DNA from: Echria macrotheca
Lineage: Eukaryota > Ascomycota > Sordariomycetes > Sordariales > Schizotheciaceae
DNA: 64,000 bases
Reading direction: 5' to 3'
Assembly: GCA_030411725.1 (NCBI GenBank)
Contig: MU839840.1
Span: forward strand, 310,001-374,000
The stretch's first letter is position 1. Each line of letters starts with the position of its first letter. The position numbers and the translations under genes were made by a program. Positions 11,327-21,238 of this stretch are shown one piece after another. The notes beneath the pieces were generated by a model. It was not told the origin of the DNA. It worked only from the letters and a program-made list of their open reading frames with translations, and did not search any database.

Positions 11327-13469
11327 ATGTCGGGCCAAACGGGCAAATGGCGCGAGGAGCAGATCCTCATCATCTGCCCGGGCAGCCAAACCACCATGGC
11401 CCAGATTGGCTGCAGCGAGCTCACCCCGCCGGCGCGACGATTCCCCACGCGCATGTTCAAGGACCAAGATTCTGACGATTGGCGTCCGTACCACACGTAC
11501 AAGCGCAAGAAGGCCGGAGCCAATGGCAATTCCGACGATGACTGGGAGTACGTCGAGGACGTCGACTCGACCGAGGGCGCCGTTTACCCCATCCGAGGTA
11601 AGTAACAACGCGGCGCGTCCCGTCTGCGCTGAGTTACTGACGTGCACCCCTCGCCCAGGTGGTCGCATTGTCAATATGGATGCTTTCCTCGCCTTCCTCG
11701 AACATGTCCACGGCTCGCTCACCACGACGTACCACAACACGCCCATAATCCTGATGGCTTCCCCCCAATGGACCCGACCAGACTGCGAGAACATTGCTCG
11801 CTACATCTTCGAGAAGACCAAGACGCCGGCACTGTGTCTGATCAACAGCGGCATCGCCACGCAGTACGGGCTTAGGTGGGCCAACCTTACTGTTGTCGAT
11901 GTTGGCTTCGAAAAGGTCGATGTGACGTGTATATACGACAGTCGCGTCGTCTCGCACGTCGGTGTAGGCGCATGCTCGACGAACGAGATATTCGATATCA
12001 GTGGCGGCGAGGTATTCACGCGCAAGCTCATGTCGCTGCTGGAGAGCAGGGGATTTGACCATGAGATGGCCGAGCAACTTAAGAAGAGCAATATCTGCGA
12101 GGTCCTACCGTACACGCCCGATGCGCCTGAGCTTATGGACCTCCCGCTAGACACGGGGAGCGGACCGACAGCCGACGTGCCCAAGATTGTTGCGGACGAT
12201 GACATCGGGGACGACAGCCGAATAGTAGACGACGAAGGTGTCCTGGATGTCGCCAACATTGTTGCCAGCGGTCAGACTCGCGAATTTTTGGCTAAGCAGG
12301 AGAAGCTCAAGGCTGAGAAGGCGAAGCCTGGAAGAAAGGGCAAGGATAAAGATAACGCCGCCGATGCTGCCGCCAAAGCCGCTAGGTTACCGAACTCGAA
12401 GAGAAGCCGCAACATGTTTCATTACGAGGAGCTGGTCACAGAGGAGGTGCCGGTTGCGCCGCCACCGCAGCAGAATGGTACTACCACTGAGGTTGAGATG
12501 AGCGACGCCGCAGCATCATCGGCCGCTCCAGCCGAGACGGCAGATGCCGCTGCTGATGGGGAAAAGCCTCAGACGGAGCCAGAAAAGGCGCCTGCTCCGA
12601 CTGAAGGAGGACTTGAAGCAGTTCCGTCGGGGGTACAGGAGCCAGAGACGAACGGGGCTTCCGGGTCTACACAACTTACGGAGAGAGTCACGAAGCGGGT
12701 GCGGCGCGATATCGAGATTGGACTTGAACGGTTCTTGTTTGCGGACCGTGTCGAAGTCGACCGCATCGTCACGGCCATTTACCGAGCGATACAAGGCATT
12801 GGCGATATGTACATGCGGCCGTCGTGCTGGGAAAACATTGTCTTTGTCGGGAACGGGTCGCGCATTCGTGGGCTCAAGGAAAACATTATGCAAACTCTGC
12901 AGGCACGACATTTGGTCTCTCCCAGTTCGGCTACCATGTTTACCTCGGAACTGCCATCGAACATAGGTACTCCTTCCGGCACGGGCTCGCAAACCCCGAC
13001 GGGTTCTTTTACCGGCGCGCCACACCAGCTTCCGACGGCGAGCAGCGTCAACCCGTTGCTCCAGGCGGCGACGACGGCAAACCTGGGAGTTCCGGGCGGA
13101 CTGGGCGGGCCACCGGGGGGGTCTAACGTTGCGACGTCCAATGCGGGCGATGCACCGGGCGTGAGCCATCACTTCCACAGCCAGACGCCGACGAGCATCA
13201 AGCAGGCGGCGATGCCGACGTATCTGAGCGAGTGGTCGAAGAACGGGTTCGAGGAGGCCATGTTTCTTGGTGCGCAGGTGGCGGCGCGGCTGGCGTTTTG
13301 TATCCACAACTTGGATGCGCAGGGATTGGAGGCGCAGCGGCTGATGAGTCTGAGCCGGGTTGACTACAAGTGAGTTTTTTGTGTTTTGAAGATGAGGAAA
13401 TAATTGCTGATCTTGGATGATAGTGAGCTTGGACCAAAGGGGATCCGGACGCATTCCATGCTGGGGTGA
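11327..13469 (+). CDS. arp9: actin-related protein 9 (SWI/SNF and RSC subunit)
   Basis: Three exons: 11327-11597, 11659-13369 and 13424-13469, giving 675 residues. Introns of 61 and 54 nt have GTAAGT and GTGAGT donors; the first has a CTGAC branch point. The N-terminus (EEQILIICPGSQTTMAQIG) is a degenerate actin phosphate-binding loop typical of Arp9. The actin fold continues with GRIVNMDAFLAFLEHVH, IILMASPQWTR, TPALCLINSGIATQYG and WANLTVVDVGFEKVDVT, and near the C-terminus WENIVFVGNGSRIRGLKENI. The classical ATP-binding residues are poorly preserved, as expected for Arp9, which pairs with Arp7-type partners on the Snf2/Sth1 HSA helix. A long acidic/Ala-Pro-rich insert and a Gly/Thr/Ser-rich loop enlarge it over yeast Arp9 (467 aa). 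Without the last splice the protein would stop at VDYK; splicing restores NELGPKGIRTHSMLG. Confidence 0.9.
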
Positions 13470-13506
13470 TTTCCCGGGAACGGTGTTTGGAGTTTGGGTG
13501 GAAAAT

Positions 13507-13540
13507 GGCTGGTTGGCTGGCTGGTTGGTTGGCTGGTTGG
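13507..13540. repeat. GGCTGGTT-type simple repeat
   Basis: Imperfect tandem of GGTT and GGCT tetramers in the presumed 3' untranslated region of ARP9. A similar GGCT run occurs at about 25841-25862 downstream of the GATA gene. Confidence 0.8.
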
Positions 13541-13792
13541 CGTGGGATGGCTTGATTATGGTTAGCAGTGGCGGTGGTGGTGATGTGAATAGGATATTGC
13601 GTATCCGTGGTGTGTGCGTGCGGGTTTTTCACATTGGTTATGCTGGCGCTGATGCTATGCTCATGGTGAGATATCCAACGTGCTACACCCAAACACCATC
13701 ATCTAAGACTATGGCATTGCCACGATGAACATTGCCAGTACGATCATGTTCATATCCATATCCATGTCCATGTCCATACCACTGCCACCCCC

Positions 13793-13997
13793 GTCCATCC
13801 ATCCCACATACAACACCATCACCTTACAACCACATCTACATTTCACATAATTACATTTACATGAAACCTACCTATATACATATGTACATGGATCCCCCTC
13901 GTCCATCCATCCCACGCACAACACCATCACCTTATCCACACATCCATCCGTACATTTCCCGCGATTACATCCACAGGAAACCCACCCATACACATAC
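13793..13997. repeat. direct duplication of about 95-100 bp in CA-rich DNA
   Basis: Two head-to-tail copies, about 13793-13884 and 13901-13997, share the start GTCCATCCATCCCAC, the block ACACCATCACCTTA and the order ACATTT...GATTACAT...AAACC. Where they differ by transitions, about nine sites, the first copy has A or T and the second G or C. The surrounding DNA (13730-14160) is a purine-poor CA/CAT low-complexity region with further short repeats such as CACACAAACC. No coding potential is credible here. Confidence 0.6.
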
Positions 13998-14195
13998 ATT
14001 TATTACAATAAATCCACATATCTACAAACATACAAACCTACTACACAAACAAACCCACCACACAAATCCACATATCCACAAACACACAAACAAATCCACC
14101 ACACAAACCCACTACACAAACAAACCCACCACAGAAATCCACCACACAGATAATATACTACAATAAAATACAAGATATCAACAAAACAAAAAAAA

Positions 14196-14333
14196 GGCAA
14201 CGTGGCCGAGCGGTCTAAGGCGCCACGTTAAGGTTCATCCTTAATACCTCCCTATTGTTGAATATCTATTAAATGATAGTGGTTTTCTCATCCGTGGTCC
14301 GAAAGGGCGTGAGTTCGAATCTCACCGTTGTCA
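14196..14333 (+). tRNA. tRNA-Leu(AAG) with a 58-nt intron
   Basis: Acceptor stem GGCAACG (14196-14202) pairs with CGTTGTC, allowing one G-U pair, followed by discriminator A at 14333. The D arm is GCC-GAGCGGTCTAA-GGC, containing the A box. The anticodon stem CCACG (14223-14227) pairs with CGTGG (14293-14297). The loop TT-AAG-G (14228-14233) gives anticodon AAG, which reads CUU/CUC leucine codons. An intron at 14234-14291 sits at the canonical position after residue 37. The long variable arm (TCCGAAAGGGC) and T arm GTGAG-TTCGAAT-CTCAC (B box) are those of a class II tRNA-Leu. The acceptor, anticodon and T stems pair completely. Confidence 0.95.
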
Positions 14334-14342
14334 AGTAGTCTG

Positions 14343-14353
14343 TTTTATTTTTT
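14343..14353 (+). terminator. RNA polymerase III T-tract terminator
   Basis: T4 (14343-14346) and T6 (14348-14353) on the coding strand begin ten bases after the tRNA-Leu 3' end, the usual place for Pol III termination. Confidence 0.8.
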
Positions 14354-14378
14354 GTTCTTTTATTATTATTTTTTGGTT

Positions 14379-14392
14379 GTGTGGGTGTGTGT

Positions 14393-14442
<50 letters not shown>
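14379..14442. repeat. (GT)n microsatellite
   Basis: About 64 bases of GT repeat, interrupted near its start by GGG, lying just beyond the tRNA terminator. The 940 bases that follow up to the DUF395 gene contain no supported gene. Confidence 0.95.
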
Positions 14443-14443
<1 letters not shown>

Positions 14444-15382
14444 GTTTTGTCATGGGGTGTTTTGTGATGGGTCTTTGGGTTGTTTGGTGGATGGTGTCGT
14501 TGATAGGCAGGGAGTATCTTTCTGGTGTTTATCTTTTGTGAAGAGGTTGTTGAGAGGGAGGATGTCTGCTGGCGATATTTATGTTTCGTGTTCTTGGGGG
14601 AGAATTGGTGTTTATTCAAGAGCCCGGCTGCGCAGGAAAAAGGTTGGCTTGTCCCCCCCTTTTTTTTCCCTTTCTTCTTGTGCTGCTTGCTGGCTACGGG
14701 GGTCTTTCTCAATACTATATACTATATAACTATATACATGTTTTGTGTCTTTATGATAGCCAAGAAATACCGGTAAAGCGGGTTGAGACTCGTGGCCTTT
14801 CACAAACTTCTGATAGTCGCGCCTAGTCAGAGTCTCTCAACTACGTATCTGGGCACCCAGCAGCCAGTATCAAAACCAGCGGCGGGCTAAGTATTACCTG
14901 ACCTGCCGAAATCAACGCAAAGTTGGCGTCAGAAAGAGATTTTTTGGATGGAAAGTGAACAAGATTAAACCGTACTTGCTAAACTAGGTAATACCCTATA
15001 CCTTCTTCTGTTACACGACCCAAGGGTTCTTCAGTGGAGGGTTGTATCTCGGACAAACTTCCCCGTTCTGAATCCCGAGTCCCCGATGAATGCGAGCCGC
15101 CGCAACCAACCCGCTACGAGTAATAACCCAGCAAACAGGCCAACTCGAGCGAGCCTCGACCATCCAACCAGAACACCACACTTTTTCAGGGAGGTCACAC
15201 CGGGAGTGCATCAAGCAAACAATGCAAGACGGTTGATTTGTACAGGCCGACCGCCATGCATAGCGCATGCACGAGGCCCGGCAGAGTTTATCTGCCAAAA
15301 TATATACACCAAATAATCCAGCTGGTGGTGGCATCCACCAAGCACGGCGGCAGCCTCGCGGCGTAGCAACACCCTCCAAAAA
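14443..15382. other. intergenic, no supported gene
   Basis: Between the GT repeat and the 3' end of the DUF395 transporter gene. AT-rich and low-complexity at its left end. Open frames are short and antisense-like. It presumably carries the 3' untranslated region of the transporter gene. Confidence 0.4.
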
Positions 15383-16392
15383 TCACCCCAGGACCAATCC
15401 CAACAGCCCGCCCCAGGCAAAGGCCGTCCCAATCGTCAAAAAGCTCGACGTCGAAAGCAGCGACATGCCGCTGATCCCATGCCCCGACGTGCACCCCCCC
15501 GCGATTCGCGACCCCAGAATCATCAGAAACCCACCCACGCCCGCCGCCAGCGGCGAGACGGCCACAGACGTGACCTGCCCCAGAGCGGGGTACACCCTCG
15601 ACACGACAAAGGCGCCGGCCACCATGCCAGCACAATAAACGGTGGCGGCGTAGCGCTGGGGAAATGTACCCTTGAGCACGCCCCAGAACCAGTCGCCCAC
15701 CTCCTCGTATGACGTCGACGTGCCCATGAGGCTGCGCCGCAGCACGATGGAGAGCAGTTGTGCCGCGGCGATGAATAACCCGCCGAGGACGGGCGGGATC
15801 TTGGCTTCGGGCCCGAGGCTGGTGAGGGAGTAGGCGGCTACCACGGCCGTGGCGCAGACGGCTTCAAAGGCGAGGAGGAGGGTTGAGTGTCGCACGCCGA
15901 GGGCGTCGTAGGCCGCGGGCTTAGGGGAGGAAGTCTTCTCGCACTGTATCACGCGCTTGCCGATGGCTGACCAGACGATGCCGGCTATCGTGGCGCCCTC
16001 GAAGGCGTAGAAGCCCGAGCGCACGCCGACGCCGATTTGGGCGAGGACGGTACCCGGGCAGGCACCGGCGAGGAGCATGCCGGTGCCGAGGAGCATGCCG
16101 CCGATGATGTTGCCGTCGTAGGGGGCGAAGAGGCCGAGTGAGGAAAAGTTGCGGGGGTTTATCCTTATGTAGCCCAGTTTCTGGGCGGCTGTGACGATGG
16201 CTCTGTGTGGTGTTAGTCTGGATGAGGGACAGAAGGGGACAAAACATACGCGCTGCTGGCGGCTGCCGTGAGGAAGGTCTGGATCATGTGAAAGTTCTCA
16301 AACTTGAGCTGGGACAAGATGACCGAGGGCTGGTAGACGCCTGAGGCCGTGAGGGCCGCGCCAAAGGCGGCGCCGGCGACCAAGTTGTTCAT
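15383..16392 (-). CDS. YeeE/YedE (DUF395) family sulfur-compound transporter, two-half form
   Basis: Two exons on the reverse strand, 16392-16250 and 16202-15383, with a 47-nt intron (GTATGT...ACACAG), giving 320 residues. The protein is a multi-pass membrane protein of small hydrophobic residues. Two family signatures are present: GACPGT with Cys96 in the first half and GGCTSGHGISG with Cys285 in the second. In YeeE structures the equivalent cysteines line the thiosulfate path. Many bacteria encode the two halves separately (PmpA and PmpB); here they are one chain. The likely role is uptake or movement of thiosulfate or a related sulfane-sulfur compound. Its divergent neighbour is a persulfide dioxygenase-like protein, which supports a sulfur role. 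The substrate is inferred. Confidence 0.88.
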
Positions 16393-16885
16393 CGGGGTTA
16401 TGTGGAGTTGTTGTTGTTGTTGATGAAGGGGAAGATCAAGAATCAGAATAGATAACCGCCGATCTTTCCTTTTCTATGCTGCGCCGTTTCGAAGCCGCCA
16501 GGGAGGGGCCGCCATGGTGTTGGCCGTTGGACTATATACCTGCCTTACGACATGATGCCGAAAGCAAAGCGAGGGGCCCCCCATGACGAGACAGACACCG
16601 ACAAAGAGTGGGCACTTGACGTCTTGGGCTGAACGGCGAGCACGTTCGGGCTTTTGCTGTGGCCGAGGCGGAGTCCAAGGGTGGCGCGTTGTGTGTGCCA
16701 TTTCGTGTGGAATTGCGAAATTGCTCGAGAAGGTGATGTGCCGCCGTCCCAGATTCGTGGATTTGGCGTCTGCAAGCCATGAGATCGTTGTGGCGTTTTC
16801 CAAGGGGGGGTAAAGCCTGCAAGGCGGATCACACTGGAAATGAGCTACTTTTTCTTAACATTTTCCGCACCAAATCCTGCGGTGC

Positions 16886-17134
16886 TCAGATAGTGGATAC
16901 AAGCAGGTCGCCGTCTCCCTTCCCACGGGCTTCGAGATGGAGATCTTCGCCATCCATTGCTTCTTTCACATTTTTATCAGATGAATATTGAATGATTTCC
17001 ATAACATATTTGAAGTAATCCATCCCGCCGTTGTATTCGATTGTCCCGACCGCCGTTTCGGTATTCCATGAACCTGCATTCTGGATCGCATGAAGCACTG
17101 CGGAGTCGTGCAGGAGATCAGGAACCGATGCCAC
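16886..17134 (-). pseudogene. short protein-like open frame, probable gene relic
   Basis: An 82-codon frame from an internal GTG/ATG-poor start reads LLHDSAVLHAIQNAG, then MDYFKYVMEIIQYSSDKNVKEAM, with balanced composition unlike shadow frames. Directly upstream, a different frame reads IDFEKTADILRSW (about 17170-17130) and is blocked by TAA further up; the apparent continuation into the 82-codon frame would need a frameshift. No convincing splice sites join the two. I do not recognise the family. It may be the remnant of a small gene once sitting inside the divergent sulfur-gene promoter, or a real short exon of something I cannot reconstruct. Confidence 0.35.
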
Positions 17135-17800
17135 GAGCGCAGAATGTCGGCCGTCTTCTCGAAATCAATGGTCGGCGATTAAAAGTCACAAAGTATCCGC
17201 CGTGGGATGAATGGCCGGTGTCCTGGGTGTTGGTAGCGAAGAATTATCGAAGGCAAGGAAGGTTCGCCGATGACGACGGGTCCTGTTGCTACGTACCCCG
17301 GCGACCCACAGCTGCGTGGACCCCTGAGCCCAGGTCCAGCATTGACAAAACATCAAACATCGGGCTTCAATCCGATGTCAGCTTCGGCCAACATCCAACA
17401 TCGCCATGTCGGAGGCATGCGCATTACAAAGCGGGCACCTCGACGGCTGACAAACTGTGTCGGAGTCAGATGTTGGACGCCGAGCTGAGGACTGACATCA
17501 CACCACCATCCTCTTCGAGGACTTTTCGAGCTGTCCGGGGATGTTCATGGCGACTCCAGACTCGGCCATCTTGATGTTGGGTTCTGAAGAGAATGTCGCC
17601 GGCGACCCAACCCGGCGTCTTTGTCAGAGCTGTTTGCGGTCTCGGGTGGGCACCGTGACACAGTCCGGCGGCGTCCGCCCGGCGTCGCCATTCGCCAGAA
17701 CCATCCAAGTGGCTGTTCGCCGACCGACGGCTGGATCATGATATCTCGAGGGAAACCGCGGGGTCTGTCTGGGGATCTGGATGTCAGCTTGGAGTCCCGG

Positions 17801-17810
17801 TATAAAAAAG
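17801..17810 (+). promoter_or_regulatory. TATA-like box of the persulfide dioxygenase gene
   Basis: TATAAAAAAG lies 93 bases upstream of the ATG at 17894, at a distance compatible with a core promoter and a short leader. No experimental start site is available. Confidence 0.4.
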
Positions 17811-17893
17811 TATCCAGATCTTGATCAGCTACAATAAAACATTCATCACCCTGACGCAACTCTTTGTCTTCGTCTGAATCCATCATCGCCACC

Positions 17894-18860
17894 ATGCCCG
17901 CCGAGCCCATCGTCCATGCCTGCTTCGAGCCCAACACGGCCACCTGGCAGTACGTCGTAGCCGACCCCTCGACCGGGGCCGCCGTCATCATCGACTCGGT
18001 CCTCGACTTTGACCCGGCCCGAAACGCCATCTCGACCGGGACCGCCGACGGTTTGTTGGCGCTCGTCAACGAAAAGGGGTACACCGTCGAGCGCATCCTC
18101 GAGACCCACGCGCACGCAGACCACCTCACCGCCTCCCGCTACCTCCAACAACGACTAGCTGGGAGTGGAAAACGGCCGGATATCTGCATCGGCAAGCGCA
18201 TCGTCGGCGTGCAGGAGCGTTTCGGCGCACGCTATGGCATCGATAAGTCCGAGTACGAGGGCGCCTTTGATCATCTCTTCGACGACGAAGAGGTCTTTGC
18301 CATTGGCGACCTACAGGCCAGAGCGATCCACCTCCCCGGACACACGCCCGACCATCTGGGCTACATGATCGGGGCCAACGTCTTCTGCGGCGACTCCCTC
18401 TTCAACACAGATGTCGGGTCCGCCCGCTGCGACTTTCCCGACGGCAACGCCCACGAGCTGTAAGTGTTTCTCCTCTCTCCTCGCTCAGCAAACACCTAGG
18501 TAGGTATCTAACCGAAGTGGTTCCAGGTACAACTCGGTATCCAAACTCTTCGCCCTCCCCGACGACACCAAGATCTGGACCGGTCACGATTACCCGCCCG
18601 CCGGCGACGGCGGCCGCGCCGAGCCGCTGGCTTTCACTACTGTCGCCGACCAGAAGCAGGCCAACAAGCACCTGCGGACCGGTACGACCGCGGAGGATTT
18701 CGTCAGGTGGCGCACGGAACGCGACGCCGGGCTGGGTGAGCCCAGGCTGCTGCATCAGGCTTTGCAGTTCAATATCCGTGCCGGACGGCTGCCGGCGGCG
18801 ACCAAGGGGGGTGATCGGCTGTTGCACTTGCCGCTGCGGGTCCCGGCGAGTTTGTTGTAG
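17894..18860 (+). CDS. persulfide dioxygenase-like metallo-beta-lactamase (ETHE1/BLH type)
   Basis: Two exons, 17894-18459 and 18527-18860, intron 67 nt (GTAAGT...TTCCAG), 299 residues. The ATG lies in a GCCACC context. The metal motif is H72-A-H74-A-D76-H77 (THAHADHLTASRYLQ), followed by LPGH150TPDH, CGD167SLF and, in exon 2, TGHDY. H72, H150 and D167 correspond to the single-iron ligands of ETHE1. The THAHADHLTAS context is that of persulfide dioxygenases and bacterial BLH rather than glyoxalase II. The expected reaction oxidises glutathione persulfide to sulfite with O2. No clear mitochondrial presequence is seen, so a cytosolic form is possible. Pairing with the divergent DUF395 transporter mirrors bacterial sulfide-detoxification operons. 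Confidence 0.88.
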
Positions 18861-19384
18861 GGTGTGAGCTGTTATGATGATATGATATTCGGGTACTTGG
18901 TTGTGTAGTATTAGGTGAGGTACCTTAGGTAGTGTACGTGGATTGGCGTATAATAGGGAAACACTCCTGTCTTTCTTTGGTCGACTTGGGCATCTTCGAT
19001 TACCGTATTTGCATCCGTCGTTTTGTGCCCAACTCTCTTGGCTCTATACTCGTCCTCGGTCGCTTTTCAAGGCAAGAAAAAGCAATTTCGACCCTAGGGC
19101 TTGGGCGGCACTAGGACTCAATCCCAGGTCTTTGGCTAAGCACTGAAGAGAAAAGGAGGAAAACAACGGTGAAACGTCTGGACCGGGGAATGTAGAGAAA
19201 CCGGCAACAGAAAACCTCATTCACACGCTCTTGGGTTTGAATCTCTATCTATCTCGCCAAATACCATTCTCAACAAACAACCCTTGAGGGCTCCAAGGTA
19301 GATAACATCCAAACCAGGCACGCATCCATTTTTCTGATTCCAACCACCATAGAACGAAACATCCCCGATAACACCAAGTCCCAG
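18861..19384. other. convergent intergenic space
   Basis: 524 bases between the 3' ends of the persulfide dioxygenase gene and the Rid-family gene. It contains a GGTACCTTAGGTAG sequence related to the recurrent CCTAGGTAGGTA motif. No gene seen. Confidence 0.4.
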
Positions 19385-19891
19385 CTACAAGTCCTCATAG
19401 TCATAAACCCCGTCCCCACGCTCAGGTGTTCTAATGGCCGTGACCTCGATCTCAATCTTCATCTCCTCCTCCATCAGCCCCGCCTGGATCATGGTCGCCG
19501 CCGGCCGGACCGTTACGAGCGTGTCCTTGTCCAGCCAACTCCTCAGCAGCGGCCACACTGCAGAAAAATCCCGGCGGTCGGGGAGTATATAGCGGATGCG
19601 CACGATATCTCGCACATCGAAGCCCCCCTTGCTCAAGACCGCGTCGATGTTCTCCAAGCACTGCTGGGTCTGTTCCTCGATGGTGTCCGGGAGGGTTCCC
19701 GTTTTGTAGTCGTATCTTTTTTCTGCATGTAAACAGTTGAACTCTTATCGGGGGATGCGCAAAAAGGGGCAGGGCAATACCTACCCCGTACATCCCGAGA
19801 CGAATAGCATGTCCCCAACCACGACGGCTCGGGAATAGCCAATTTGCTCCTCGAACGGGGAGCCCGAGCTGATGTATGTTCTCTCTGCCAT
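19385..19891 (-). CDS. Rid family (YjgF/YER057c/UK114) protein lacking the catalytic arginine
   Basis: Two exons, 19891-19785 and 19715-19385, intron 69 nt, 145 residues. Exon 1 (YISSGSPFEEQIGYSRAVVVGDMLFVSGCTG) and exon 2 (YDYKTGTLPDTIEEQTQQCLENI... and VTVRPAATMIQAG) are the standard small trimeric Rid fold. In RidA proper, an Arg in the PAR motif (Arg105 in E. coli) binds the imine/enamine substrate and is needed for deaminase activity. Here the aligned motif reads PAAT, so 2-iminobutanoate deaminase activity is not expected. It belongs with the Arg-less Rid subfamilies of uncertain function. It sits 195 bp from the next minus-strand gene (a dehydrogenase). The exon 2 acceptor (AAAAAAG) is weak but is the only one that keeps phase. 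Confidence 0.88.
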
Positions 19892-20085
19892 TTTTCTTCT
19901 TTTCTGTCTCGTGATCGTGATTGACGACACACTGATTACGCCCAAGTTGTATTGGCAAAGACTCGGAGCACAGCTCTCTTTATTTATACCACTGCACCAC
20001 CACGCAGCAACACCAAGCATTCGTTGAGTCACAAATCAACTGCAGGGCGCGACCCTAACCCTCTATTCACTTACACCTCCTCGAC

Positions 20086-21238
20086 TTACAACTTGGGACT
20101 CTCAACCTCCTTGTCAATCAACACCACCAGCTTGCCAAACTGCTTCCCAGCCTTCATGTCCTCAAACAGCCCATCAATCCCCTCGATATTATCCAGCCCC
20201 CTCACACACCGACTCACAACCGGCCGGATCTTATGTTCCCCCACAAACGCGACCATATCCCGAAACTCTTTTTTGCTTCCCATCGTGCTCCCCCTGAGCT
20301 CGACATTCTTGAGCATAGCCTGCACGACCCAATCCATCTTCGGCCCAACCGTCATGCCATAGCACACAATCACCCCGCCAGCCTTCAAAACCCTCACCGC
20401 CCTGCTCACGATATCCCCGCCGGCCCCATCCACAACGGCATCCAGAAAAGGCCTGTCCCGCGGCAACATCCCCGCCAACTTCCGATCCCAATCCCCCTCC
20501 TTATACACCACGCCCCCCCTAGCACCCATCTCCCTCGCCCTCGCAATCTTCCCCTCATCCCCGCTAGTAACCCAGACATTACACCCCAGCGCGACAGCAA
20601 ACTGCAGCGCCTGCAACGCCACCCCGCCCCCAATCCCCGTAACCAAAATATTCCTCCCGGCCACTGCATTCCCCCCCGTCTTGACCACCAAAGCCCTCCA
20701 AGCCGTCAGCCCCACCAAAGGCAACGCAGCCCCCTCAGCCGGCCTAAGATGCTCCGGCGCGGGAACGACCTCCCCCTCATCGACGACAACATACTCAGCC
20801 GCGGTCCCGGCGTCCTCGTACAAAACCGACGCGCCGACGACAGAATGCCGTCGTCCCCCGTCCTCGGGGCCATCAGGGTCGGATTCCCACCCGCGCGAGG
20901 GCGTCAGGAGGACTGCTTTTCCTTTTAGGGGAGACGAAACGCCGGGCCCGGTCTCGACGACGACGCCGTAGCCGTCTGCTAGGAGCGGTGCCTTGAACGA
21001 GATGCCAGGGTATAAATGCTGGCGGATGAAGAGGTCGCGGTGGTTGAGCGCTGCGGCCGAGAGTTTGACCAGGACCTGGCCTGGGCCGGGGGTTGGTTTG
21101 GTGGTTTCGTTGAGTTGGAGGCTGTTTTGGTATCGTTAGTATTGCTTGTTCCGTACGAGGACAAGGTAAGGTAACGTACGGGTAGTAAACCTGGCCGGGT
21201 TTGCCCTCGGTCTTCTTGACGGTGAGATAGTAAGGCAT
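20086..21238 (-). CDS. zinc-independent medium-chain alcohol dehydrogenase / quinone oxidoreductase-like protein
   Basis: Two exons, 21238-21180 and 21121-20086, intron 58 nt (GTACGT...AACAG with a CTAAC branch site), 364 residues. The GroES-like domain reads PGPGQVLVKLSAAALNHRDLFIRQHLYPG. The position that holds a zinc-binding Cys in classical alcohol dehydrogenases is Asn-His, so catalytic zinc is not expected. The Rossmann motif GIGGGVALQALQFAVALG binds NAD(P)H. GAALPLVGLTAWRAL and DAVVDGAGGD are usual for the MDR superfamily, close to yeast/fission-yeast YogA-type oxidoreductases. The substrate cannot be told. The lack of a zinc site and the downstream Rid-like gene suggest handling of reactive carbonyls or enamines, but this is speculation. 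Confidence 0.88.

Larger units (their letters stand above)
16393..17893. other. divergent promoter region of the sulfur gene pair
   Basis: 1.5 kb between the start codons of the DUF395 transporter and the persulfide dioxygenase. It contains a TATA-like box near the right gene and a protein-like open frame at 16886-17134 (listed separately). No regulator gene was recognised. Confidence 0.5.

Noticed and set aside
16492..16832. Overlapping short frames right of the DUF395 start
   Set aside because: Frames in all three phases with no preferred composition; promoter DNA.
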